NCBI RefSeq assembly: GCF_024498955.1 | Contig: NZ_CP093311.1 | Location: 1,302,001-1,366,000 of the forward strand | DNA length: 64,000 nucleotides | Reading direction: 5' to 3' | Origin: Thermomonas paludicola | GTDB lineage: Bacteria > Pseudomonadota > Gammaproteobacteria > Xanthomonadales > Xanthomonadaceae | In this document: piece after piece, positions 36,844 to 45,762 of the stretch | Numbering within the stretch: the first letter of the stretch is position 1 | Layout: the number at the start of each line of letters is the position of its first letter | Notes under the pieces: model-generated | Database searches by the model: none | The model's input: the letters and a program-made list of their open reading frames with translations, nothing else | What the model was told of the DNA's origin: nothing | Made by a program: the position numbers and the translations under genes

Positions 36844-37632
36844 AAACACCTCGGTCATTGCCATCAATTATGGCGTCCGGATGTCTATGAAAAGCTGGTC
36901 GGTCCACAGACCCTCCAACAGAACCTCGTCAACCGCCCCGAATACCTGATCGCTCCGCATGGGTTGTCCAGCGACCAGAACACTTGGCTCAACCTCTCTG
37001 CAGTCGACCCAACGGCAGCCAGTTTCTGCGGCGAGTTGCTGGACAGGGTGATCTCAGGTCTGGATGTGCGCGACGATGGATGTAGCCGATCCCTTCAGGC
37101 TGCCCGATCCCATGCGTTGGATGGGGTCTCGGGGCGACGCCACGTGACTAGAGCGCTGGAAGCCATCCTTGCCCGGGCGTATTCCCAAGGTTTGGAGAAT
37201 GTACTCAGGTCTATGATGACCGGCGGGAAGGCGCCTGCGCGACAACGCTGGGTCTTGCCCACCGCAGAGATCGTAATCGGGAACGAGGTGGTTCGTTCGG
37301 TCAGGGTATGCTGGACGCCAACACGTCCACCCCCTTCCAGGCGTACAGTCGATATCCCGACGTCCATTTCACCCGCGCCAAAGCACAAGACTGGATCCAA
37401 GCCGTCGGCAACGCAGCTGCGGACCCGGAACCGACTGGCGCGCCGAGCTCGCAAAGTACGACAGAAGAAATAGCGGGCAGATCGTCGGCAGTTCGAGGAA
37501 ATTATGGGCGGTTACTGGTAGTTCTGTGAGTTCCGGGCGTGTTGTTGGCAAGAAAATCTCCGACGAAACGCCCAGCTAGTTCGCGCTTCTCTTTTGATAT
37601 CAGCCAGTTAGCTTCAGGGCGAATGCTCCGCG

Positions 37633-39303
37633 TCAATCACTTGCCATTGGCATCTGCGCTGGCAGCGTGCCAAATGCCAGCCCATGTTCCCTGCCAAGAC
37701 GGCTCTGGCAGAACGCTTCGGTCACTTCCGCCTGGCCGGCTTGAATCAGCTGCGCTGCCTGCAGGGCAAGCGCCATTTGCTCGGTGAGTGCCCGCGCCCG
37801 CAGTTCCATGGGTTCAGCGCTGCCAAGTTCGCGCCGCAAGCGATCGCAGGCGTGGTCGAAGTCCGGGTGCCCGCCGCGTGCGAGCTCCAGCTCGTCGAAC
37901 AGGACTTCGCGAGCTAATGGCTCGCGGGCCAGCGTGCGTAGCACGTCCAGGCACTGGATGTTGCCGCTGCCTTCCCAGATCGAGTTCAGCGGTGCTTGGC
38001 GATACAGCCTGGGCATCATCGTGCCTTCGATATAACCGATCCCGCCAAAGGTCTCCTGCGCTTCGTTGACGAATGGCGTGCATCGCTTGCAGACCCAGTA
38101 CTTACCGATGGCCGTGGCCAAGCGCGCGAATGCCGCTTCCCGCGGGTCGCGTGGCGCCGCGTCCACCGCGCGTGCCACGCGCAGCGCCAGTGCCAGCGCA
38201 GCCTCGGATTCCAGCGCCAGGTCGGCCAGCACGTTTTGCATCAACGGCTGGGTGCCAAGTCGCTTGCCGAAGGCCATGCGTTGCGGGGTGTAATGCAGTG
38301 CCTGCACCAGTGATTGGCGCATCAGCGCGGCAGAACCCAACATGCAATCCAGCCGGGTCAGCGCCACCATTTCCAGAATGGTGGCCACGCCGCGCCCTTC
38401 CCCGCCCACCATCATGGCAAGCGCGCCTTGCAGTTCGACCTCCGCGCTGGCGTTGCTCCAGTCGCCCAGTTTGTCTTTCAACTGCTGGATGCGGATGGCG
38501 TTGACCGTTCCGTCCGGCGCGAATCGCGGCAGCAGGAAGCAGGACAGGCCACCCGCAGATTGCGCCAGCACCAGGAACGCATCGCTCATCGGCGCGGATA
38601 CGAACCATTTGTGGCCCACCAATTCGTACCATGCGCCCGGCCCGCGCCCCGATACCGCCGTCGCGCGGGTGGTATTGCTGCGCACGTCGGAGCCGCCCTG
38701 CTTCTCGGTCATGCCCATGCCGATGGTGGCGGCGGCCTTGTGCGCAGCCGGCAGGAAGCGGGGGTCGTACTCGGCTGACAGCACGCGCGGCAGCCATTCG
38801 TCGGCAACCTGCGGCTGCTGGCGCAGCGCCGGAACGCTGGCATAGGTCATGGTCAGCGGGCATTCGCTGCCCTGCTCGGCCTGCGCGTGCAGATACACAA
38901 GCGCGGCTCGGGCAACGTGGGCGCCGGGCTTGGTTTCGTTGCGCCAGGCGAAGTTGGGCACGCCGTGGGCGAACGCCAGCCCCATGATGCGATGGTAGGC
39001 CGGATGGAATTCGACCTGATCCAACCGCCGGCCCTGCACATCGAACAGCCGCAGCTGCGGCCGATGCTGGTTGGCCAGTGCGCCCAGTTCCATCAATTCG
39101 CCGCCGGCAACCCGCCCATACGCGGCCACGTCGGAGTCAGCCCAGCCGGCACCATGGCGGTGCAGCGACTCGCGCAAGGCACTATCGGTGGAGAACGCGT
39201 CATAGGCGCCCAACGGCTGCGGGAGATTGTGCGGCGCATGGGTGGCGAATGATTCGCCCGGGGCGCCGTGCCTGGAATCGTCCGAAGTCGGTTGCCCGTT
39301 CAT
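37633..39303 (-). CDS. AidB-like acyl-CoA dehydrogenase
   Basis: 556 aa, full length for the AidB subfamily. After an N-terminal adaptive-response domain (NLPQPLGAYDAFSTDSALRE) come the acyl-CoA dehydrogenase domains: MTMTYASVPALR, GMGMTEKQGGSDVRSNTTRA (FAD/substrate loop), GHKWFVSAPMSDAFLVLA, then LTRLDCMLGSAALMR, and the C-terminal helices with NEAQETFGGIGYIEGTMMPRLYRQAPLNSIWEGSGN. AidB of E. coli belongs to the Ada alkylation response and binds DNA with its basic C-terminus; this protein is close but could be a metabolic dehydrogenase. It starts 25 bp after the FTR1 gene, so the two may be co-transcribed. It appears to be the first core gene right of the island. Confidence 0.88.
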   Translation of the reverse strand: MNGQPTSDDSRHGAPGESFATHAPHNLPQPLGAYDAFSTDSALRESLHRHGAGWADSDVAAYGRVAGGELMELGALANQHRPQLRLFDVQGRRLDQVEFHPAYHRIMGLAFAHGVPNFAWRNETKPGAHVARAALVYLHAQAEQGSECPLTMTYASVPALRQQPQVADEWLPRVLSAEYDPRFLPAAHKAAATIGMGMTEKQGGSDVRSNTTRATAVSGRGPGAWYELVGHKWFVSAPMSDAFLVLAQSAGGLSCFLLPRFAPDGTVNAIRIQQLKDKLGDWSNASAEVELQGALAMMVGGEGRGVATILEMVALTRLDCMLGSAALMRQSLVQALHYTPQRMAFGKRLGTQPLMQNVLADLALESEAALALALRVARAVDAAPRDPREAAFARLATAIGKYWVCKRCTPFVNEAQETFGGIGYIEGTMMPRLYRQAPLNSIWEGSGNIQCLDVLRTLAREPLAREVLFDELELARGGHPDFDHACDRLRRELGSAEPMELRARALTEQMALALQAAQLIQAGQAEVTEAFCQSRLGREHGLAFGTLPAQMPMASD

Positions 39304-39328
39304 GGTCAGGATCTCGCGCTATCGCCTG

Positions 39329-41299
39329 TCAGGCGGGCGCGTCATGCGCCCGCGTACCGCGTGCATTTGCGAGGTAACCGTACACCGCAACCAGCAGTAC
39401 CACCAGTTGCGCCAGCAGCGATTGCCACGTGGGGGAGATGCCCAGCCAATCGATATGTGGCGCCCGCACCAGGCCCAGGCCGATCCAGCCGGCTTCCTGC
39501 AGCGCGGTGACGCCCTTGCCGGCCAGCACGACTGCCAGCAGCGCGATCAGCAGCGAACTGGCGGCGAAAAACTTGCCGATGGGCAACTGCATCCCCAGCC
39601 GCAGCAGTGCGAAGGCCACCAGCGCGAGCACGGCTGCGCCCGCCAGCAATCCAGCCAGAATTGCGCTGGCCGAGTCCGGGTTCCACATGGCCGCATAGAA
39701 CAGAATGGTTTCGAAGACTTCGCGATAGACAGCCACGAACGCGAACAGGAACAGGAACCACATCGAGCGGCGCCCGGCCGCAGCCGAGACCTTGGCATGC
39801 AGATACTGCTGCCAGCGGCCCGCCATGCTTTTCCGGTGCATCCAGATGCCGACACTGAGCAGCACCAGTGCGGCGAACAGGGACGACAGGCCTTCGGTCA
39901 ACTCGCGGTGGGCGCCACTGATGCTGACCAGCCAGGTGGCGGCGACCCATGTCGCCGCGCCAGCCAGCAACGCGCCCGACCAACCAGCATGCACCCATGG
40001 CAATGCATCACGGCGTTCGGCGCGGCGCAGGAACGCGATCATGCCGATCACGATCAACAGCGCCTCCAGCCCTTCACGAACCAGGATGGTGAAGCTGCCC
40101 AGAAAATCCGCGGCGGCGTCGCTGCGTGAGTCTTGCAAAAGCACATCGGCCTGATCGAACAACGCGTCGGCACGGTCGGCGGCGGCGGTGACCTGTGCAA
40201 GCGCCGCGCCCTCGCCGATGCCCGCACGCACGCTTGCCATCGCGGCCTCGATCGCGTGCAGCAGCGCCGGGTCGCGCGCGGCCAGCATCGGTTCAACCGG
40301 TTCCACGCCATCCAGATAGGCCGACAAGGCCAGGCTCCCGGCACGCCCATGGTCGCCTTCACGGTAGGCCTGGAGGCTCGCCTGCAGGCGCGCCTTGGCA
40401 TATGCCAGCGAGCCACCCTTGCCTGCATCGGCGCTGATCGCCTGCGGATGGGCGCGCAGGTAGGCCGTGATTGCGCGTGCCTGCTTGGCATCCAGCCATT
40501 GCTCCAGCTGCACCTGGCTGCTGCGCGACAGCGCCTCCAGCGACGGCAATGCGTCATGCAACCTGGGCGTGTTGCGCCATATCTCCTCGCCTGATGCGCG
40601 ATCACCCTGCCCATAGGCAAGGCTGCCGACGTGGAATGCAAGCGCCCAGCGATCCGCGTCGGACAAACGCGCAAAGGCCGGCATCGCAGTCCTCGGCACG
40701 CCGTGGGTGATCGCTTCGTACAAGGCCAACGGGCTGCGTCGTGCCGCGCGCTCCGCGTTGGAAAACGCCACCGGCGGCGGATCCATCGACGCAGCAGCGG
40801 CGCCATCCCCGTTCCCGCTGCGGCCGTGGCAGGCGGCGCATTGCTCCGTGTAGAGCTGCGCGCCGCGTTGCAGGTCCGGCACCTTTGCAAGGACGGCGGG
40901 CACCCCATATGTCGCCAGCAGGTCGTTGGCCAGTGCATGCGCCGCATTGGCAACGTCCGGCGCGGGCGCCCGCGTGGCAATCCGCTGGACCAGCGCGTCG
41001 GCAGCCGCCAGCAGCGCGGCATGGCGGGAGGTGTCGGGCAGCGTGTGGATGTGTTCGCGTGCGGTTGCGGCAAATTCCCGCATTTCCGCATATTCGCTCG
41101 CGTTCAACACCTTGCCGTCGCGAACGGCTCCGGAATAGTCGGCGGCGATATAGTCGAGCAGCTGCCACGCCTGGCGAACCTCATCCTGCGGCGGTGACGC
41201 AGCCACCACTGGCCCCTGCCCCACCAGCAACAGGGCCAATACCATCAGCCATCGCCAACCTCCCGGGAACATGGTGCCTGCCTGCTCGCAACTGGTCAT
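39329..41299 (-). CDS. cytochrome c-FTR1 iron permease
   Basis: 656 aa. A signal peptide or anchor (WRWLMVLALLLVGQGPVVAAS), then a periplasmic helical region, and a cytochrome c domain with CAACH at 154-158 and a distal Met (RTAMPAFA). After another periplasmic helix bundle comes a seven-helix FTR1 permease with the iron-binding REGLEALL and the second motif YREVFETILF. Such fusions oxidise Fe(II) and pass the iron through the inner membrane. ATG at 41299 is used; ATG at 41272 is also possible. A Fur box lies just upstream. The downstream aidB-like gene is 25 bp away. Confidence 0.9.
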   Translation of the reverse strand: MTSCEQAGTMFPGGWRWLMVLALLLVGQGPVVAASPPQDEVRQAWQLLDYIAADYSGAVRDGKVLNASEYAEMREFAATAREHIHTLPDTSRHAALLAAADALVQRIATRAPAPDVANAAHALANDLLATYGVPAVLAKVPDLQRGAQLYTEQCAACHGRSGNGDGAAAASMDPPPVAFSNAERAARRSPLALYEAITHGVPRTAMPAFARLSDADRWALAFHVGSLAYGQGDRASGEEIWRNTPRLHDALPSLEALSRSSQVQLEQWLDAKQARAITAYLRAHPQAISADAGKGGSLAYAKARLQASLQAYREGDHGRAGSLALSAYLDGVEPVEPMLAARDPALLHAIEAAMASVRAGIGEGAALAQVTAAADRADALFDQADVLLQDSRSDAAADFLGSFTILVREGLEALLIVIGMIAFLRRAERRDALPWVHAGWSGALLAGAATWVAATWLVSISGAHRELTEGLSSLFAALVLLSVGIWMHRKSMAGRWQQYLHAKVSAAAGRRSMWFLFLFAFVAVYREVFETILFYAAMWNPDSASAILAGLLAGAAVLALVAFALLRLGMQLPIGKFFAASSLLIALLAVVLAGKGVTALQEAGWIGLGLVRAPHIDWLGISPTWQSLLAQLVVLLVAVYGYLANARGTRAHDAPA

Positions 41300-41322
41300 C
41301 GAAGTGTAGTTGTTTTTGATGT

Positions 41323-41342
41323 AAATGGGAATCGTTATTATC
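41323..41342 (-). promoter_or_regulatory. Fur box
   Basis: AAATGGGAATCGTTATTATC (plus strand) differs at two bases from the common AAATGAGAATCATTATTATC form. It ends 24 bp upstream of the FTR1 permease start and would repress it when iron is plentiful. It also lies 95 bp before the divergent GGDEF-EAL gene. Confidence 0.75.
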
Positions 41343-41436
41343 CAAAGCCTGTACCCATGCCACGGCTTCGCGGGAAAAGTGCGCCCGGCCTGCGGTGTAA
41401 GCTTGTCCCGACCCGCGCGGCAACAAGAATCCAGCC

Positions 41437-43203
41437 ATGGCGCCAGCCAACGACACGTACACGCCTCGTCCCGAGGCGCAGGCCGAGATCCACCGGCTGG
41501 GCGCCAGCGGGCCCACCCTCAATTCGGTGATTGCCGCGGTGGGCGGCGGGCAACGCCGGCTGGCCCTGTTGCATATCGATGTCGATGGCATCGGCGCCAT
41601 CAACGCCACCTTGGGCGAAAGCACCGTCGAACAGGCGCTGGTGGTCGTGGCCCGGCGCCTGCTGATGGCCACGCCGGCAGGCGGCTGGCTGTGGCGGTTG
41701 GGCAGCGAGGAATTCATTGCTGCGGTGGCCTACAGGGACGGCGAGCCCGACGGCGAGGCGCTGGCCGAATGCCTGCGCGATGCGTTCGATACGCCGGTCC
41801 AGGTGCCCCCGTTCGTTCTTGACGTCACCTTGTCCCTCGGTATCGCGATCTATCCGGACCACGCGCTGGATGCTGCGGGCCTGTTGGTGGCGGCAGAACA
41901 AGCGATGCGCCGTGCCAAGCGCAGCGGCCCCGGCGGGCAGGTCGTGTATGGAGCAGAGCCGGCAGCAGACACGCAAACCGATCCCGCCCGCGAAAATCCC
42001 GGGCATCGATTCGTGGATGCCATTGCGCAAAGCGAATTCAGGCTCTACTACCAGCCCGTGGTCAGCGCGCAGGACGGCAGCATCGTGGCCTGCAGCTCGC
42101 TGCTGCGCTGGCACAACACGCAAGAGGGCGTGCTGCGCGCCAATCGCATCCTGCCTGCGGTGGAACGTGCTGGACTGGCCGGTGCGGTGGGACTGTGGAC
42201 CATCGAAACCGCCATCCGCCAGGTCCACCGCTGGCGCGACATGGGCATTGATTACCTGTCCGCGTCCGTGCCATTGGAAAGCTCGCTGCTCAACCGCAGG
42301 GAGTGTCTGGACATGGTGGGTGAACTGCTGCATCGGCACGATGTGGCAGGGAGCGCCATCGAGTTCGAGATATCCGAAAGCGTCCTGGCGATGGATGGGC
42401 CACACGTGGCCGACAACCTCGTTGGCCTGCGCGCAATGGGAGCAACGCTGACCTTGGCGGATTTCGGCATGCGCGGGCTCAGTCTGGGCGCCCTGGCGCT
42501 GCACCCGCTGGATCGTTTGAAGATCGACCGCAGCTTCCTGCGCAACATCACCAGCAACCCGCGCCGTGCCGCACTGGTGCGCGGCATCATCGCCATGGGC
42601 CACCGGCTGGGAATGACCGTGGTGGGCAAAGGCGTGGAAACCGATGCCGAACTCGGGTTCCTGCGGCGCAACCAGTGTGATTTCTTCCAGGGCTATCTGT
42701 TCAGTCCACCGCTGCCCGGCACCGACATCGACGAACTGCTGCGCCGCCGCTTCCTGCTCCCGCACGTGTTCCAGGAAAGCGCGATCCAGCAGCCCGCGCG
42801 CACCCTGCTGCTGCTGGATGACGAAGACAATGTGCTGCGCGCATTGGTGCGCCTGCTGCGGCGCGACGGCTATCGGCTGCTGACCGCAAGCAGCGTCAGC
42901 GAGGCGTTCGACCTGCTAGCACGCAACGATGTCCAGGTGATCGTGTCCGACCAGCGCATGCCGGACATGAGCGGCACCGAGTTTCTGGGGCGGGTTCGCG
43001 ATATGTACCCTGACACCGTGCGACTGGCGCTGTCAGGCTACACCGACGTGGCCACGATCAGCGATGCCATCAACCAAGGGGCGGCCTATCGTTTCCTGAT
43101 CAAGCCCTGGAACGATGCGGAGCTGCGTGGACACATTCGCGCGGCTTTTCGATTGGCCGAGCAGCGCCGCAGCGGCGCCGAGCAGGCGGTGGACGACGCC
43201 TAG
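41437..43203 (+). CDS. degenerate GGDEF-EAL protein with C-terminal REC domain
   Basis: 588 aa. The GGDEF-like domain (about 30-170) has GSEEF at 89-93 instead of GG(D/E)EF. The EAL-like domain (195-440) has SSLLRW at 220-225 instead of EALLRW, ADFG at 341-344 instead of DDFG, and GKGVET at 397-402 instead of AEGVET. Several metal-binding acids are therefore gone, and both c-di-GMP activities are probably lost; it may act as a sensor or scaffold. A REC domain follows (LLLLDDEDNVLRALVRLL, phosphosite Asp505 in IVSDQRMPD, IKPW), of the type linked to motility and RpfG-like regulators. Its TAG overlaps the TAG of the convergent histidine kinase gene inside CTAG. No membrane helices. Confidence 0.9.
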   Translation: MAPANDTYTPRPEAQAEIHRLGASGPTLNSVIAAVGGGQRRLALLHIDVDGIGAINATLGESTVEQALVVVARRLLMATPAGGWLWRLGSEEFIAAVAYRDGEPDGEALAECLRDAFDTPVQVPPFVLDVTLSLGIAIYPDHALDAAGLLVAAEQAMRRAKRSGPGGQVVYGAEPAADTQTDPARENPGHRFVDAIAQSEFRLYYQPVVSAQDGSIVACSSLLRWHNTQEGVLRANRILPAVERAGLAGAVGLWTIETAIRQVHRWRDMGIDYLSASVPLESSLLNRRECLDMVGELLHRHDVAGSAIEFEISESVLAMDGPHVADNLVGLRAMGATLTLADFGMRGLSLGALALHPLDRLKIDRSFLRNITSNPRRAALVRGIIAMGHRLGMTVVGKGVETDAELGFLRRNQCDFFQGYLFSPPLPGTDIDELLRRRFLLPHVFQESAIQQPARTLLLLDDEDNVLRALVRLLRRDGYRLLTASSVSEAFDLLARNDVQVIVSDQRMPDMSGTEFLGRVRDMYPDTVRLALSGYTDVATISDAINQGAAYRFLIKPWNDAELRGHIRAAFRLAEQRRSGAEQAVDDA

Positions 43204-44426
43204 CCGGACACTTCCGGTGCATTGTCCGGAACCGGCTGTTTGATCGGCAGCACGACGCGGAACGTGGTGCCCTGCCCCACGCGGCTGGTCACGTCGATGC
43301 GCCCGTGGTGCTTGCTCACGATGCCATACGAAATGGCAAGTCCCAAACCGGTGCCGCGGCCAATGGGCTTGGTGGTGTAGAACGGGTCGAACAGGTATTG
43401 CATGGCTTCGGGGGGGATGCCGCAGCCGCTGTCGGCAATGCTGATCCAGACCTCGCGCTCGTCGCAGCCGCTGGCGAGCACGATGGTGCCGCGCTGTTCG
43501 ATGGCCTGTCCGGCATTGAGCAGCAGGTTCAGGAACACCTGGTTGATTTCCGATGCCAGGCAGTCTACCTGCGGCAGGCTGGTGTAGTGTTTTTCCAGCC
43601 GGACTTTGTATTTCAGGTCGTTCCAGACGATGTTGAGCGTGGAATCCAGCCCCTGCAGCAGATCGGCCGGTTGCATCTGCTGGTCGCGGCCGACCCGCGA
43701 GAAATCCTTGAGGTCCTGCACGATCTTGGTGACGCGCTCGATGCCTTCACGCGATTCGTTCAGGAGATTGGGCAGGTCGCCGATGATGTAGTCCACGTCC
43801 AGCACCTGACGCGCCTGCTGCACCGCCTCGCGGTGTGCGGAAGGATCATCGGAGAGCAATGCTTCCTGGTACTTGTCCAACAACGTCAGCAGCGCGCTGG
43901 AGTAGTCCTGCAATGTGCCGAGGTTGGAGCCGACATAGCCGATCGGGTTGTTGATCTCGTGCGCCACGCCAGCGGCAAGCTGGCCGATGGAGGCCATTTT
44001 TTCCGATTGCAGCAATTGTTCCTGCGTACTGGCCAGGCGGTCCACCGTGCGCTGCAACTGCTCGAACTGGCGTTGGCGTTCGCCGCGATCGCTGATATCC
44101 ACCAGCACCATGATGCAGCGGAGGGCATCGGGCGCATGTCCGAAGTGGATTTCCAGCGCCAACGGCGACGACGGCGTTGGGCGTGCAATCGCCCGCCACG
44201 TGCCCTTGCGGGCTGCAGCGGCCCAGTCCTGCTCGGAGACCAGTTGCAGCAGCGACTCCGGCCCGCTGCCGGGCTGGAGCTTGTCCGCCAGCGCGCGTGC
44301 CGCCGGGTTGGCGACATGCAGGCGATGGTTGCCATCGAGGAAAAGAATGGGGAATTCGATGGCACTGGCAGCCCAGGTCGCGTCATCGCTCCACAGCGGA
44401 CTTGACGCCGTGTCGCGCTCGTTCAT
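43200..44426 (-). CDS. soluble PAS histidine kinase in the flgAMN cluster
   Basis: 408 aa. N-terminal PAS-like domain (about 20-115: FPILFLDGNHRLHVANPAA...IMVLVDISDR), a coiled-coil linker, HisKA with phospho-acceptor His156 (AAGVAHEINNPIGY), and HATPase with NQVFLNLLLNAGQAI, DSGCGIPPEA and GRGTGLGLAIS. No transmembrane segment, so it senses a cytoplasmic signal. It starts 4 bp inside the end of flgN (ATGA) and so is expressed with flgM-flgN. It is convergent with the REC-containing GGDEF-EAL protein, a natural candidate phospho-partner. It has no receiver domain of its own. Confidence 0.92.
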   Translation of the reverse strand: MNERDTASSPLWSDDATWAASAIEFPILFLDGNHRLHVANPAARALADKLQPGSGPESLLQLVSEQDWAAAARKGTWRAIARPTPSSPLALEIHFGHAPDALRCIMVLVDISDRGERQRQFEQLQRTVDRLASTQEQLLQSEKMASIGQLAAGVAHEINNPIGYVGSNLGTLQDYSSALLTLLDKYQEALLSDDPSAHREAVQQARQVLDVDYIIGDLPNLLNESREGIERVTKIVQDLKDFSRVGRDQQMQPADLLQGLDSTLNIVWNDLKYKVRLEKHYTSLPQVDCLASEINQVFLNLLLNAGQAIEQRGTIVLASGCDEREVWISIADSGCGIPPEAMQYLFDPFYTTKPIGRGTGLGLAISYGIVSKHHGRIDVTSRVGQGTTFRVVLPIKQPVPDNAPEVSG

Positions 44427-44761
44427 CCACAGCCCAGCCAGCGGGAATTGACGCGTGCGCCAGTGGCGTATCCGGAACCGTTATAGGTGCTGCTTGCCTC
44501 CACCCTGCCCAGATGGCGCAAGGTCCACGCAACCTCGCGGCGACGGCGTGCCAGCAGGACGGCATTGGCGCGATTGAGTTCGTGCAGTTCGCCGACACGC
44601 GCCATGTCGTCGGGCCCGGCGGTGCGTTCGGCGGCGGCCAGCGCATCCAGCTTGGCTTGGGTGGACTGCAGCAGCGCATCGACATCGTGTTCCAGCAGCG
44701 CACGCCGTTCGGCCTGCAGGGCCAGTTCGAGTGCGTCGAGTGGAGCCACGGTCGTGGTCAT
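44423..44761 (-). CDS. flgN: FlgN-like flagellar export chaperone
   Basis: 112 aa, helical, with the FlgN pattern ALELALQAERRALLEHDVDALLQSTQAKLDAL...ELHELNRANAVLLARRRREV. FlgN binds the hook-filament junction proteins FlgK and FlgL and guides them to the export gate. The start overlaps flgM by 4 bp and the end overlaps the histidine kinase by 4 bp. Identity is supported mainly by position after flgM and by size. Confidence 0.88.
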   Translation of the reverse strand: MTTTVAPLDALELALQAERRALLEHDVDALLQSTQAKLDALAAAERTAGPDDMARVGELHELNRANAVLLARRRREVAWTLRHLGRVEASSTYNGSGYATGARVNSRWLGCG

Positions 44762-45066
44762 TTCAGCAATTCGCGTTCCAGTGCCAACAGCCGCTTGGCC
44801 ACTTCCTGCGGGTCGATTTCATAATTGCCCGAGTCGATGGAATTGCGCAGCTCTTTGATGCGCGCCATGTCCAGCTTCGCAGGCGTGCCCAGTTCCTTTG
44901 CCATCGCCTTCAGGCCCACGGCCTCGCCGGTCAGGCGCAGGCTGTCCACGGGCGGCGTGGCGGCAACGGATTCGCGGGTGGATCCGGCGCGGGCGCTGGT
45001 GGACTCGGTGACGACAGGAGTCTCCACGGGCTTCGCCGGCAGGCCGCCTTCGATTTTCGTGGTCAT
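44758..45066 (-). CDS. flgM: FlgM, anti-sigma-28 factor
   Basis: 102 aa. A disordered Thr/Ala/Pro-rich N-terminus is followed by the conserved C-terminal sigma-binding region DMARIKELRNSIDSGNYEIDPQEVAKRLLALERELL. It holds FliA (sigma-28) inactive until it is exported through the finished hook. A sigma-28-type promoter lies 34 bp upstream, giving the usual feedback loop. flgN overlaps its 3' end. Confidence 0.95.
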   Translation of the reverse strand: MTTKIEGGLPAKPVETPVVTESTSARAGSTRESVAATPPVDSLRLTGEAVGLKAMAKELGTPAKLDMARIKELRNSIDSGNYEIDPQEVAKRLLALERELLK

Positions 45067-45099
45067 GTCGGTACTCCAGATCGGGTTGGGTCGATTGCA

Positions 45100-45126
45100 G
45101 TAACGGCCGGCCGGAAGCGAACTTTA
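45100..45126 (-). promoter_or_regulatory. sigma-28 (FliA) promoter of flgM
   Basis: On the minus strand: TAAAGTTC-N11-GCCGTTAC, against the FliA consensus TAAAGTTT-N11-GCCGATAA. It sits between flgA and flgM, 34 bp before the flgM ATG, and would drive flgM-flgN and the histidine kinase. Confidence 0.8.
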
Positions 45127-45145
45127 GGGCAAGCGCTTGCCGGGT

Positions 45146-45658
45146 TCAATTGAGTATCTCCACCGTCCCGTCGGCGGCCAGCCGGCCCCGGATGATCCGA
45201 TGCGAGCTGTCATTTTCCACGTTCACGATGCCGCCGGCGCTTGCCTGGCCAAGCGCCTTGCCGCCCATCCGGACCTCGGTCCCGCCGATGCTGACGCGCA
45301 GCACCACCGGGTCGCCTCGTTTCACGGTGACGGCATCCGCGACGGAATCTGAATGGTCCGGCAGGGCGCGAACGATGCGGGTGCCCGGCTTGCGCACCGG
45401 GACATACAGCCGCCAACCCGGTGTATCCGGGCACTGCACTTCGGCAACGGCGGGGGTACTTGGAACCGCCACCAGCGGTTGGCTGCAGGCGGTCAGCCGC
45501 AACCCGGGCGCAATCATGGCCTGGGCCGTGGCATCCGCCTGCAGCGCGGCCAGCGCGGCTGCGCGAATCGGCTGCAGGTCCTGCTGCGCTTGCGCCGCTG
45601 CGCAACCGCAGGCGCTCGCAAGCAACAGGCCGGACAGGATGTTCCATGAAAATTGCAT
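45146..45658 (-). CDS. flgA: FlgA, flagellar P-ring assembly chaperone
   Basis: 170 aa. Signal peptide (WNILSGLLLASACGCAAAQA), then a short SAF/FlgA body: LYVPVRKPGTRIVRAL, VKRGDPVVLRVSIGGTEVRMGGKALGQASAGGIVNVENDSSHRIIRGRL, ending in EILN. It is shorter than the ~220-aa E. coli protein but keeps the C-terminal beta-clip. It works in the periplasm with FlgI. A sigma-54-type promoter lies upstream, and flgM follows after 79 bp with its own promoter. Confidence 0.92.
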   Translation of the reverse strand: MQFSWNILSGLLLASACGCAAAQAQQDLQPIRAAALAALQADATAQAMIAPGLRLTACSQPLVAVPSTPAVAEVQCPDTPGWRLYVPVRKPGTRIVRALPDHSDSVADAVTVKRGDPVVLRVSIGGTEVRMGGKALGQASAGGIVNVENDSSHRIIRGRLAADGTVEILN

Positions 45659-45710
45659 CGCACGCTCTTCGTAGCCAGCAGGATTCGGGTTGCTGATCAG
45701 GCTCTACAAA

Positions 45711-45725
45711 GCAATAAGCATGCCG
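45711..45725 (-). promoter_or_regulatory. sigma-54-type promoter of flgA
   Basis: On the minus strand: CGGCAT-N5-TTGC, with the essential GG-N10-GC spacing. It ends 52 bp upstream of the flgA ATG. The -24 T is replaced by C, so it may be moderate in strength. Confidence 0.65.
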
Positions 45726-45728
45726 GGC

Positions 45729-45755
45729 TCAAGCTGGCGCCTCCCAGGCCGACAA
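45729..45755 (+). promoter_or_regulatory. sigma-28 promoter of cheV
   Basis: TCAAGCTG-N11-GCCGACAA, close to FliA promoters of related gammaproteobacteria. The -10 element ends 7 bp before the cheV ATG, so the transcript would start at or next to the start codon, implying a leaderless or very short leader. Confidence 0.7.
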
Positions 45756-45762
45756 TACCCGC

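Larger units (their letters stand above)
35667..36906 (-). mobile_element. IS3-family insertion sequence
   Basis: 1240 bp. The ends are imperfect inverted repeats beginning TGGACCGACCAG at 35667 and, on the other strand, at 36906; they continue with similarity up to TAGAC. Inside lie orfA and orfB in IS3-type arrangement. A 3-4 bp target duplication is not visible (left flank AAGG, right flank CAGA), so the element may have recombined or my ends may be off by a few bases. It sits between the Tn7-like module and the core genome. Confidence 0.85.
35519..37473 (+). pseudogene. unknown gene split by an IS3-family insertion
   Basis: Left of the IS, a plus-strand frame (TTG 35519, open upstream to 35310) ends LLWIRGASK at the IS border. 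Right of the IS, from 36907, a frame QTLQQNLVNRPEYL...GLSSDQNTWLNL continues for about 188 codons to a stop at 37473 and ends in a basic tail (RNRLARRARKVRQKK). Both flanks have protein-like composition and the same orientation, so I infer one interrupted gene, presumably transposon cargo. The family is not recognised, and the join cannot be proven because no target duplication was found. The function is lost unless the fragments act independently. Confidence 0.45.
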
